Assembly (NCBI RefSeq): GCF_003384725.1
Contig: NZ_QNVV01000021.1
Span: 35,568-99,567, forward strand
From: Chryseobacterium pennipullorum
Lineage (GTDB): Bacteria; Bacteroidota; Bacteroidia; Flavobacteriales; Weeksellaceae
DNA length: 64,000 nucleotides
Direction of reading: 5' to 3'
Made by a program: the position numbers and the translations under genes. The notes beneath the pieces were generated by a model. The model made no database searches, was not told the origin of the DNA, and saw nothing but the letters and a program-made list of their open reading frames with translations. Shown here piece after piece: positions 27,841 through 36,543 of this stretch; positions within the stretch are counted from its first letter, which is position 1, and each line of letters starts with the position of its first letter.

Positions 27841-28905
27841 ATGAACAAAAAGCATAACTTCAGCGCAGGACCATGTATTTTACCACAGGAGGTATTCGAA
27901 AAATCAGCACAGGCTATTTTAGACTTTAATGGTATCGGATTATCCCTTCTTGAAATTTCTCACAGAAGCAAGGATTTCGTGGCAGTGATGGATGAAGCCC
28001 GCGCCATTGTGAAAAGGCTGATGAATCTTGGTGATGACTATGAGGTACTTTATCTGGGAGGTGGTGCAAGCTTACAGTTTGCCATGGTACCGTATAACCT
28101 GATGAAAGAAGGTGGAAAAGCAGCGTATCTGGATACAGGAACATGGGCTGCCGGAGCGATCAAGGAAGCCAAAAAACTGGGATCGGTAGACGTGGTAGGA
28201 TCGTCAAAAGAAGAAAACTATTCTTTTATTCCTAAAGATTATGCCGTAGGTTCAGAATATGATTACTTTCATTGTACCTCCAACAACACGATCTATGGAA
28301 CTCAGATGAAATCCTTTCCGGAAGTAGACACCCTGATGGTATGTGATATGAGTTCTGATATTTTCTCCAGACAGCTGGATTTTTCAAAATTTGATCTGAT
28401 CTACGCCGGTGCCCAGAAAAATATGGGACCTGCAGGTGTTACTTTAGTGGTGATAAAAAAAGAAATTTTGGGTAAAACCGGAAGAGAAAATATGCTTTCC
28501 ATCCTGGATTACTCTCAGCATATTGCTAAAGAGTCTATGTACAATACACCACCGGTATTCCCTGTGTATGCATCTTTGCTTACGCTTCAGTATCTTGAGA
28601 AAAACGGAGGTATCGCTGCAGCAGAAGAGAGAAATGAGGCAAAAGCCAAACTTTTATATGATGAGATCGACCGCAATCCTCTGTTCGAGACATTCTGTGT
28701 AAAAGAAGACCGTTCATTGATGAATGTTTCTTTTAAAATTACAGATGAAAGCAAAAAAGAAGAATTTGATACTGCATGGAAAGCGGCAGGGATCAGTGGA
28801 TTAAACGGTCACAGAAGCCTTGGCGGATACAGAGCAAGTTTATACAATGCCTTAACTATTGAAAGCGTACAGGTTTTGGTGGATGTAATGAAGTCAATAA
28901 AATAG
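27841..28905 (+). CDS. serC: Phosphoserine aminotransferase
   Basis: A 354-residue class V PLP enzyme that converts 3-phosphohydroxypyruvate and glutamate to phosphoserine. It begins HNFSAGPCILPQEVFEKSA and carries ISHRSKDF, LYLGGGASLQFAMVPYNL, and YAGAQKNMGPAGVT with the PLP lysine, plus GLNGHRSLGGYRASLYNA near the end. The length is normal for SerC. The serA gene follows 112 nt later, so the first two serine biosynthesis steps are adjacent. A small GGAGT/ACTCC hairpin lies in its leader at 27805-27817. Confidence 0.93.
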   Translation: MNKKHNFSAGPCILPQEVFEKSAQAILDFNGIGLSLLEISHRSKDFVAVMDEARAIVKRLMNLGDDYEVLYLGGGASLQFAMVPYNLMKEGGKAAYLDTGTWAAGAIKEAKKLGSVDVVGSSKEENYSFIPKDYAVGSEYDYFHCTSNNTIYGTQMKSFPEVDTLMVCDMSSDIFSRQLDFSKFDLIYAGAQKNMGPAGVTLVVIKKEILGKTGRENMLSILDYSQHIAKESMYNTPPVFPVYASLLTLQYLEKNGGIAAAEERNEAKAKLLYDEIDRNPLFETFCVKEDRSLMNVSFKITDESKKEEFDTAWKAAGISGLNGHRSLGGYRASLYNALTIESVQVLVDVMKSIK

Positions 28906-29017
28906 CTTATATTAGGCGACCGAAAAAATAAAAAGATTTCAGACAACAGATACCAGATAACGAGCTTACCATCGGAGTTCTGATAGCTTACCTCTAACAT
29001 CTATAATAAAATAACAC

Positions 29018-29983
29018 ATGAAAGTTTTAGCAAACGATGGAATTTCAAAAGCGGGAGAGCGTACATTAAAAGATGCCGGGATTGAAATCCTGGACAATAG
29101 AGTGGCTCAGGATCACGTTATTAATTTTATCAACGATAATAATGTTGATGTGCTTCTTGTAAGAAGTGCAACAAAAGTGAGAAAAGACCTGATCGATGCA
29201 TGCCCGGGCCTTCAGATCATTGGAAGAGGCGGTATCGGGATGGATAATATTGATGTGGAATATGCGAAAAGTAAGGGGATCAAAGTGATCAACACTCCTA
29301 CGGCTTCGTCAAAATCAGTGGCAGAACTCGTTTTCGGTCATTTCCTTTCGCTGGCAAGATTCCTGCACGAATCGAACAGACTGATGCCCCTGGAAGGAGA
29401 GACTCACTTCAATGCCATGAAAAAGTCGTTTAGTAACGCGTATGAACTTTCAGGAAAAACATTAGGAGTAATCGGCTTTGGAAGTATTGGCCAGGAAGTC
29501 GTAAAAATAGGAATTGCTTTAGGAATGAAAATAGAAGTACTCACAAGAAGCCCGAGAACGGAAGTACTTAGCCTAAACTTCTTTGACGGACAGACCGTGA
29601 ATTTTGAAATCACTTCTACCAACGATATGGACGCTTTCCTTCGCAATACGGATTTTATCAGCATCAATACTCCGAAAACGAATGAATATATTATAGACAC
29701 CCCTCAGTTTGAAAAAATGAAAGACGGGGTCTATATTGTGAATACAGCAAGAGGCGGTGTCATCAATGAAGTGACCCTTATCGATTATATAGAGTCAGGA
29801 AAAGTGGCCGGAGCAGCATTGGATGTTTTTGAAAACGAGCCAAGCCCGGAATTACCGTTACTGATGAACCCTGCACTATCCCTTTCCCCACACGTAGGAG
29901 GAAATACCGTAGATGCGCAGGAAAAAATCGGTGTCGAACTTGCTGAACAGATTATTAAGCTACAAAAAGAAACTATAAGATAA
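29018..29983 (+). CDS. serA: D-3-phosphoglycerate dehydrogenase (short form)
   Basis: A 321-residue D-2-hydroxyacid dehydrogenase. NAD-binding GVIGFGSIGQEVVKIG, RSATKVRKDLIDACPGLQIIGRGGIGMDNID, NTARGGVINE and the catalytic His in SPHVGGNT are all present. It lacks the C-terminal ACT regulatory domain of the long SerA, so serine feedback through that domain is not expected. Position after serC supports the assignment to serine synthesis. It ends 2 nt before the DUF1015 start, so these are coupled. Confidence 0.88.
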   Translation: MKVLANDGISKAGERTLKDAGIEILDNRVAQDHVINFINDNNVDVLLVRSATKVRKDLIDACPGLQIIGRGGIGMDNIDVEYAKSKGIKVINTPTASSKSVAELVFGHFLSLARFLHESNRLMPLEGETHFNAMKKSFSNAYELSGKTLGVIGFGSIGQEVVKIGIALGMKIEVLTRSPRTEVLSLNFFDGQTVNFEITSTNDMDAFLRNTDFISINTPKTNEYIIDTPQFEKMKDGVYIVNTARGGVINEVTLIDYIESGKVAGAALDVFENEPSPELPLLMNPALSLSPHVGGNTVDAQEKIGVELAEQIIKLQKETIR

Positions 29984-29985
29984 AT

Positions 29986-31230
29986 ATGCCTGTTTTTAAA
30001 CCTTTCCGTGGAATAAGACCTCATAGAGATATTGAGAGCACTTTCCCTACCCATCCACTGGATAATTTTACCCAGGAAGAGATCACTGAGAAAGCTCAAG
30101 TTGAAAATACTTACATCAACATGATTAAACCCTATGTTGTAAGCAAATCAAAAGATATTGACCGGAATCTCCGAAAGATCCGTTCTACCTTTGAAGAACT
30201 TCTGGACGAAAAGAAATTGGTCCAGGACAATTCCGCCTATTATCTTTATGAGCAGATCTATCCTAACAAACAGGTGTTCAGAGGGCTTCTGGGGCTGGCA
30301 AGCATTGAAGATTTCTGGAACGGGAAAATCAAAAGACACGAAAGTACCATTCCCCAGAAAAAAGAAAAACTCGCCCATTACCTGGAAAAAGTAAGCCTGC
30401 AGGCAGAACCTGTATTGCTTACCTACCCTGCCAATTCAAAAATTGAATTGCTGATGAACCACGAAGAGAAGAATGTTCCAATCTTCAATCATGTGGATTC
30501 TATTGGTATCAGACATAAAATATGGAGAATAGACAACCGTCTGAAACTGCAGCAGTTTAAAGAAGTGATCGATCAGATCGATTCATTCTACATTGCTGAC
30601 GGACACCATAGAATCGGCTCTACAGCACTGAATGCAAAACGCCATAAGGATAAAAATAAAAGGCATAACGGAACAGAACTTTACAACTTTGTGTACAGTT
30701 TCATCGTTTCCAACCAGTCTATAAAAATCCATGATTATAACAGGATCTTACATGATATGAACGGCATTTCCGGTGAAGACTTCCTGAAGCAGCTTGAACA
30801 GTATTTCCTTATTCATGAAAAAGGGGAAACCCCGTACTACCCTTCTCAGAAATTCCATATCTCCATGTATATGGACGGGAAATTCTATTCACTTCACGTA
30901 AAACATGATCTGCGTTCCAAAGAAATGTCTCTGGATAATCTGGATCACCATCTTTTAGACAAATACATTTTCAAGACGATATTAAAAATTGAAGACCCGG
31001 ATAGCTCCGAGCAGATTTCCTATGTAAAAGGAACCTCTAATATCAATGGCATTAATATTTTAAAAGAAAAAGTAGATAATGGTGAAGGTAAAGTAGGTTT
31101 CGGAATTTATCCGGTAAGCTTTAATGATATGATTAAAATTTCAGACTTAAAACTGAGTATGCCTCCAAAATGTACGTTCATCGAGCCTAAATTAATTACA
31201 GCCCTGTTAATGTACGACATGAAACCTTAA
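29986..31230 (+). CDS. DUF1015 family protein
   Basis: A 414-residue cytoplasmic protein starting MPVFKPFRGIRPHRDIES, a typical DUF1015 N-terminus. The conserved YIADGHHRIGSTAL motif lies near residue 205. The family is often linked to serine metabolism; some archaeal members are described as serine kinases (SerK), and this gene directly follows serC and serA by 2 nt. A role in serine phosphorylation or sensing is therefore plausible, but inferred from context only. Confidence 0.8.
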   Translation: MPVFKPFRGIRPHRDIESTFPTHPLDNFTQEEITEKAQVENTYINMIKPYVVSKSKDIDRNLRKIRSTFEELLDEKKLVQDNSAYYLYEQIYPNKQVFRGLLGLASIEDFWNGKIKRHESTIPQKKEKLAHYLEKVSLQAEPVLLTYPANSKIELLMNHEEKNVPIFNHVDSIGIRHKIWRIDNRLKLQQFKEVIDQIDSFYIADGHHRIGSTALNAKRHKDKNKRHNGTELYNFVYSFIVSNQSIKIHDYNRILHDMNGISGEDFLKQLEQYFLIHEKGETPYYPSQKFHISMYMDGKFYSLHVKHDLRSKEMSLDNLDHHLLDKYIFKTILKIEDPDSSEQISYVKGTSNINGINILKEKVDNGEGKVGFGIYPVSFNDMIKISDLKLSMPPKCTFIEPKLITALLMYDMKP

Positions 31231-31285
31231 AAAATTCCTATTTTTTCCCTAATTTTATCAATGGAAAAAGAAAGGTAAACCATAA

Positions 31286-32692
31286 ATGAAAAAAATATTC
31301 ATTATACTTCCACTCTTTTTGAGTGGATTTTTATTTTCTCAAAAAAAACCTCAGAAAAAATCCGCCCACAAAGCGGCTATTCCGGTAAAGCTCAATTATC
31401 ATGATGAATTTAGAAAGATTTCTGACGAGATCATGACCAATGGGCATGCCTATGAAAATCTTGGAGAGCTTACAAAAGGAATCGGTCCCCGCTTCAGCGC
31501 AACTCCCGGCTACACAAAGGCTGTAGAATGGGCTGAAAAAAAGCTCAAGGAAATAGGAATCGAAATGATCTGGAGACAGGAAGCCAAAGTTCCTGTGTGG
31601 ATTCGGGGAAAAGAATCCTTACAAATAAAAACCGGAAACGGAGACTGGAAAAATATCAGAATGCTTTCTTTCGGAAATTCTCAGGGAACAGGTGGGAAAG
31701 ACCTGACAGGCGAGATCGTCCTTATTAATTCCACGTCCGAACTTAACGCGATGTCTGTAGGCCAGCTCAAAGATAAAATTGTTTTCGTGAATGTTCCACT
31801 CGATCCGAAGATCATTAATACCAACGATTCCTACTTACTCGCCGCGAAATCCAAACTAATATCTGCCTCTGTTATTGCAACAACAGGTGCAAAAGCCTTA
31901 ATTATAAGATCTTTAACAACAGCTAATGATGATACCCCTCATGCCAAAATGATTTACTATGAAGCAGATGATAAAGTAAAAATCCCAGCTTTGTCCATTG
32001 GCGTGAGATCTGCAGATGAACTGGAAAAAATCTTGAAAAAACAAAAAGTCACTGCAAAAATCAACATGACAGCCGAGTCTAAGGGGGAGACAACAAATCC
32101 TAATATCATTGCTGAAATCCAGGGTAAAAAAGACTCCAAAGTGATTGTACTGGGAGCCCAACTGGATTCATGGGATTTTGCAGAAGGAGCTCACGATGAT
32201 GGTACCGGCGTGGTACAGTGTATTGAGGTTCTGAGAGCTTTTAAAGCATTGGGGATCACCAATAATCATACGATACGGGTTGTTCTCTATGCCAACAGTG
32301 AAAATGGAGGTCAGGGAAGAGATATGTATGCTTCCTATGTGAAAAAGAAAGACGAAAAACATGTTTTTGCCCTGGGAACGGATTCCGGCGGCTATTCACC
32401 GAGAGGATTCTCACTGGATATGTCTCCCCAGAGAAGAAGACAGGTTTTTGAATGGAAAAACTTTTTTTTGCCCTATGGAATTTATGATTTTGACCAGACC
32501 AATGCCATACAGGATATTGCTCCTTTAAAGAAACTCGATATTCCTCTGGCAGAGCTGGTCGTAGATACACAACGCTATTTTGATTATCATCATTCGGTGG
32601 AAGACAGTTTCGATAAAGTGAATAAACGGGAGCTTTTATTAGGAGCCGTAGCGATGACACAGTTAATTTTTATGATCGATAAAAACTGGTAA
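31286..32692 (+). CDS. M28 peptidase paralog lacking catalytic residues
   Basis: A 468-residue exported protein (signal KKIFIILPLFLSGFLFSQ, then a Lys-rich stretch). It belongs to the M28 carboxypeptidase Q-like group with a PA domain insertion. Compared with its two neighbours, the first zinc ligand His is Gln292 (GAQLDSWD versus GGHLDSWD), and the general base Glu is Ser338 (YANSENGG versus FANEENG). The other ligands (AHDDG, second Glu, TDSGG, HHSVEDS) remain. It probably cannot hydrolyse peptides and may act as a binding or regulatory partner. Its stop is 1 nt before the next start. Confidence 0.82.
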   Translation: MKKIFIILPLFLSGFLFSQKKPQKKSAHKAAIPVKLNYHDEFRKISDEIMTNGHAYENLGELTKGIGPRFSATPGYTKAVEWAEKKLKEIGIEMIWRQEAKVPVWIRGKESLQIKTGNGDWKNIRMLSFGNSQGTGGKDLTGEIVLINSTSELNAMSVGQLKDKIVFVNVPLDPKIINTNDSYLLAAKSKLISASVIATTGAKALIIRSLTTANDDTPHAKMIYYEADDKVKIPALSIGVRSADELEKILKKQKVTAKINMTAESKGETTNPNIIAEIQGKKDSKVIVLGAQLDSWDFAEGAHDDGTGVVQCIEVLRAFKALGITNNHTIRVVLYANSENGGQGRDMYASYVKKKDEKHVFALGTDSGGYSPRGFSLDMSPQRRRQVFEWKNFFLPYGIYDFDQTNAIQDIAPLKKLDIPLAELVVDTQRYFDYHHSVEDSFDKVNKRELLLGAVAMTQLIFMIDKNW

Positions 32693-32693
32693 T

Positions 32694-34052
32694 ATGAAAA
32701 AGATGATAGGAACTTCATTACTTCTTTTTGGAGTGATAGCTTTCGGGCAGTCTAAAGAAGACTCTCTCCAGTTCAGAAAAATTTCCACAGAAATTCTGAA
32801 TAACGGGAAAGGCTATGCCGAATTGAAAGAGCTCACTAAAACCATCGGCCACCGCTTAAGCGGTTCCGAAGCTTATGAAAAGTCTGTACAATGGGCAGAA
32901 CAGAAACTCCGTGATGCCGGCGCCGATAAAGTATGGCTCCAGGAGGTAACGATCCCGGTATGGGTAAGAGGAAAAGAATCACTACATATCAAAACCTCAG
33001 GCGGAACCTGGAAAAACATAAAAATGCTTTCCCTGGGAAATTCGGAAAGGACCGGTGGAAAAGACGTTTTCGGTGAAATTATCATGGTTAAATCTATGGA
33101 GGAATATGATCTGCTTCCGGCAGAAAAAGTAAAAGACAAGATCGTTTTCTTCAACTACCCTTTCAATCAGGAGAATGTACAGACCTTTATCTCTTACCGC
33201 GATGCAGGCGCTTACCGAAGAACAGCTGCTTCTTTAACAGCTAAAAAAGGGGGTAAATTCGCCATCATCAGATCACTTTCATCAGCGTTTGACGACGTTC
33301 CTCATACGGGAAATATGCGCTATGACGAAAATGTTTCAAAAATTCCCGCTGTGACCATCGGGAGTACATCAGCAGATGAACTTGAAAGCCTATTGAAAGC
33401 TCATTCAGTAACCGCTAAACTTAATTCCAACTGTGGCATGAAAGGAGAAAAGCTCTCCCACTCCGTCATTGGAGAAATCAGTGGCAAAAAAGATCAGAGC
33501 GTTATTGTGGTGGGTGGACATCTGGATTCCTGGGATGTGGGCGAAGGAGCACATGATGACGGTGCCGGGATCGTTCAGAGTATTGAAGTACTGCGAACCT
33601 TCAAAAAATTAGGAATCCAGAATAACCATACGATACGCGCCGTCTGCTTTGCCAATGAAGAAAATGGAACAAAGGGCGGTAAACAATATGGAAAAACAGT
33701 CAAAGAAAAGAACGAGAAACATCTTTTCGCGATAGAATCTGATGCAGGAGGTTATTCTCCCCGCGGTATATCACTTGAAATGAATGATGATCACAGAAAT
33801 CAGATCAAGAGTTGGGGGCATCTTTTTTTACCTTACGGAGTCTACAATTTCGAAGGAAAATATTCAGGATCTGATATCGCTCCGCTGCATGAAATGGGTG
33901 TACCTACTGCAGAACTGGTACCGGAACCCCAACGCTATTTTGATATTCACCATACTGCAGAAGATACATTTGAAAAGGTGAACCGCAGAGAGCTCCTTCT
34001 GGGCGCAACTGTTATGACACAACTTATTTATATGATTGATAAAAATTGGTAA
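32694..34052 (+). CDS. M28 family zinc peptidase, tandem copy 2
   Basis: A 452-residue exported peptidase with signal MIGTSLLLFGVIAFGQS. All M28 metal and catalytic residues are visible: GGHLDSWD (His276), GAHDDGAG, FANEENG (Glu322 base, Glu323 ligand), ESDAGG and HHTAEDTFEKV. The N-terminal part resembles the propeptide/PA region of plasma glutamate carboxypeptidase. It likely removes amino acids from peptides outside the inner membrane. It is very similar to copy 3, and clearly less so to copy 1, consistent with a recent duplication of copies 2 and 3. Confidence 0.88.
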   Translation: MKKMIGTSLLLFGVIAFGQSKEDSLQFRKISTEILNNGKGYAELKELTKTIGHRLSGSEAYEKSVQWAEQKLRDAGADKVWLQEVTIPVWVRGKESLHIKTSGGTWKNIKMLSLGNSERTGGKDVFGEIIMVKSMEEYDLLPAEKVKDKIVFFNYPFNQENVQTFISYRDAGAYRRTAASLTAKKGGKFAIIRSLSSAFDDVPHTGNMRYDENVSKIPAVTIGSTSADELESLLKAHSVTAKLNSNCGMKGEKLSHSVIGEISGKKDQSVIVVGGHLDSWDVGEGAHDDGAGIVQSIEVLRTFKKLGIQNNHTIRAVCFANEENGTKGGKQYGKTVKEKNEKHLFAIESDAGGYSPRGISLEMNDDHRNQIKSWGHLFLPYGVYNFEGKYSGSDIAPLHEMGVPTAELVPEPQRYFDIHHTAEDTFEKVNRRELLLGATVMTQLIYMIDKNW

Positions 34053-34053
34053 C

Positions 34054-35412
34054 ATGAAAAAGATATTAGGAACTTCATTACTCCTTGTCGGAATAATCGC
34101 CTTGGGACAGTCCAAAGATGATTCTATCCGCTTCAGAAAGATTTCCACAGAAATTCTGAATAACGGAAAAGGCTATACAGAACTCAGAGAACTCACTAAA
34201 ACCATCGGTCACCGTCTAAGCGGTTCCGAGGCGTACGAAAAATCGGTAAAATGGGCAGAGCAGAAACTCCGTGATGCCGGAGCCGATAAGGTATGGCTCC
34301 AGGAAGTCATGATTCCGGTCTGGGAAAGAGGCAAAGAATCCTTACACATCAAATCATCCGATGGAAAATGGAAAAGCCTTAAAATGCTTTCCCTGGGAAA
34401 TTCTGAAGGAACCGGCGGAAAGGATATTTCAGGAGAAATTATCATGGTAAAATCTATGGAAGAATACGACAAACTGTCTCCCGAAATCGTAAAAGATAAA
34501 ATTGTGTTCTTCAATTACGCTTTCAGCCAGTCATTCATAGAAACCTTCAAGGGCTATGGCGATGCTGCCAAATACAGAACAACAGCTGCGAGCCTAACGG
34601 CAAAAAAAGGGGGTAAATTTGCAGTTATCCGCTCTCTTTCGTCAGCTTTTGATGATGTACCCCACACAGGGGCAATGCGCTACGAAGACAAAGTCACCAA
34701 GGTACCAGCCGTAGCAATCGGCAGCACTACCGCAGATGAACTGGAAGCTCTATTGAAAAACCAGAAAATTACCGCTAAACTCAATTCCAACTGTGGCATG
34801 AAAGGCGAAAAACTCTCCCACTCTGTGATTGGGGAAATTACAGGTAAAAAAGACCAGAGTGTCATTGTTGTAGGCGGACATCTTGATTCCTGGGACGTAG
34901 GTGAAGGGGCTCATGACGATGGTGCCGGAATTGTTCAGAGTATTGAAGTCCTCAGAACTTTCAAGAAACTGGGCATACCGAACAACCATACCATCAGGGT
35001 CGTTTGTTTTGCCAACGAGGAGAATGGTGTTAAAGGAGGAATTCAGTATGGTAAAACAGTTAAGGAAAACAATGAAAAACATCTTTTTGCCATAGAATCT
35101 GACGCCGGTGGATTTGCACCCAGAGGCATTGCTCTGGATATGGATGATGCCAAGAGAAAACAAATTCAAAGCTGGTCAAAGCTCTTCCTTCCTTATGGCG
35201 TTTACAACTTCGAGGAACGGTTTTCCGGAACAGATCTTTATCCGTTACATGATATGGGAATTCCTGCGGCAGAACTGATGCCGGATTCACAACGGTATTT
35301 CGATATTCACCATACCGAAGAAGATACTTTTGAAAAAGTAAACCGCAGAGAGCTTTTATTAGGTGCAGCAGCCATGACACAGCTTATCTATATGATCGAT
35401 AAAAACTGGTAA
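34054..35412 (+). CDS. M28 family zinc peptidase, tandem copy 3
   Basis: A 452-residue exported peptidase. The start at 34054 (MKKILGTSLLLVGIIALGQS) aligns with copy 2; an in-frame ATG at 34036 overlaps the preceding gene. The catalytic set is complete: GGHLDSWD (His276), GAHDDGAG, FANEENG, ESDAGG and HHTEEDTFEKV. It starts 1 nt after the copy 2 stop, so the three peptidases form one operon closed by a 17-bp hairpin. Differences from copy 2 cluster in the middle region (SFIETFKGYGDAAKYR), perhaps altering specificity. Confidence 0.88.
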   Translation: MKKILGTSLLLVGIIALGQSKDDSIRFRKISTEILNNGKGYTELRELTKTIGHRLSGSEAYEKSVKWAEQKLRDAGADKVWLQEVMIPVWERGKESLHIKSSDGKWKSLKMLSLGNSEGTGGKDISGEIIMVKSMEEYDKLSPEIVKDKIVFFNYAFSQSFIETFKGYGDAAKYRTTAASLTAKKGGKFAVIRSLSSAFDDVPHTGAMRYEDKVTKVPAVAIGSTTADELEALLKNQKITAKLNSNCGMKGEKLSHSVIGEITGKKDQSVIVVGGHLDSWDVGEGAHDDGAGIVQSIEVLRTFKKLGIPNNHTIRVVCFANEENGVKGGIQYGKTVKENNEKHLFAIESDAGGFAPRGIALDMDDAKRKQIQSWSKLFLPYGVYNFEERFSGTDLYPLHDMGIPAAELMPDSQRYFDIHHTEEDTFEKVNRRELLLGAAAMTQLIYMIDKNW

Positions 35413-35431
35413 TCTAAAAACGTACAAATAT

Positions 35432-35478
35432 AAAGTCCATAGAAATCCTTATTGATCAGGATTTCTATGGACTTTTTT
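35432..35478 (+). terminator. Strong terminator of M28 operon
   Basis: A perfect 17-bp stem (35432-35448 with 35459-35475, beginning AAAGTCCATAGAAATCC) followed by T6. Confidence 0.92.
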
Positions 35479-36243
35479 ATATAAACTGCACAATCGGTTT
35501 CATAAGATTGCATTAATTAATTCAGTAGAAACAAACATTTAATCATCTGACAGAATAAAAAATAAATTGGGAGAAATGGTATTCCAAAACTTTATTTTTT
35601 CGAGATCCAGGAGATCACTGACACAACTATTAATTATATTTTCTAACTTTCTTTATTCACGTTGTAATATACTATTATTTCAAAGCAGAATATAAAATAA
35701 AAGGTTGTACTCTGAAATAAAACTTTTCTTCGTTTAATGAAATAACTCATTTAACCCACTGAAAAACTGCACAATACAAACACATAACTCAAACTGTTAA
35801 CAGTAGACTTAATCACTTTGGCATGATATTAGCATTTAAAGTATCGAGAAAAAAAATTAAAAAAGCACTAACGATGAGAAAAGAGGTTTTCTGTGGATTT
35901 TCAGTTTTCCACTGATTCAAGTTCATATTGATGTATATGAATCCTTTTTTTTCTACGATGCCGTAAAAGATACGGGAACGTGATCAATCAACCATCCGTT
36001 GATTCTTCATAGCAATTTTATGCCCCGTATCTGACTGGTATCACTACCCTCGGATCCTATAGCAGGGATTCAAAAAAATTTTGATTTGTTCCGGGTTTAT
36101 AATCCGGATTAATCATATTGAATAGATAGCAAAGCTGTCATGAACCTTAGCCCAGTAAGAGAGTTTATCCTCTTTTTACCATGACCAGTGTGCTTATTTA
36201 TTCTGTCTAATTAATTTAATGTATAACCCTTAAAATGTAAGTA
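35479..36243. other. Long gap with sigma-54-like promoter and structured leader
   Basis: No convincing gene. After AT-rich DNA the stretch holds a -24/-12 type promoter at 35819-35834. Downstream is a nested hairpin: AGATACGGG (35968-35976) pairs with 36024-36032, and AATCAAC (35986-35992) with GTTGATT (35998-36004). A 13-codon frame at 35874 (MRKEVFCG...) is probably chance. The region may be a long 5' leader of the small membrane protein at 36244 or an RNA gene. Confidence 0.45.
35819..35834 (+). promoter_or_regulatory. Sigma-54-like (-24/-12) promoter
   Basis: TGGCATGATATTAGCA has GG and GC exactly 10 nt apart and matches TGGCAC-N5-TTGCA at all but two positions. No gene starts within 400 nt, so it would drive a structured leader or RNA. 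Confidence 0.5.
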
Positions 36244-36489
36244 ATGATGAGAGCCTTTTTTGAAATGATTTTTAAGAGAAATGAAGATGCTGCAAAAATG
36301 CATGTATGGAGCCTATTATTGGTGTTGAGTTTTGCTGCCTTTTCTGTATTGGTATACACCTTAAAACCAAGCTTTAACAGCTTAATAATATATCTGACCG
36401 CATTTGCCGCTTATATCGGCTTTGGTCTTGTGTTCATCAGTTCCTTAGCTGGAACCAGCATGAAGAAAAGATCCGGCAGAAACATATAA
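36244..36489 (+). CDS. Small two-helix membrane protein
   Basis: An 81-residue protein (the second codon is also ATG). A basic N-terminal stretch (FKRNEDAAKMH) precedes two hydrophobic segments, WSLLLVLSFAAFSVLVYTL and IIYLTAFAAYIGFGLVFISSLAG, and a basic tail SMKKRSGRNI, suggesting both ends face the cytoplasm. I do not recognise a family. It stands alone between long non-coding stretches and is followed by a good terminator, which supports it as a real expressed unit. The sigma-54-like promoter 410 nt upstream may control it. Confidence 0.6.
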   Translation: MMRAFFEMIFKRNEDAAKMHVWSLLLVLSFAAFSVLVYTLKPSFNSLIIYLTAFAAYIGFGLVFISSLAGTSMKKRSGRNI

Positions 36490-36511
36490 CTTTTTAATCT
36501 TTCTTTTACTG

Positions 36512-36543
36512 AAAAACCACCCTTCTACAGAGGGTGGTTTTTT
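36512..36543 (+). terminator. Terminator after small membrane protein
   Basis: AAAAACCACCCT (36512-36523) pairs with AGGGTGGTTTTT (36531-36542), a 12-bp stem with a T tract. Confidence 0.88.
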
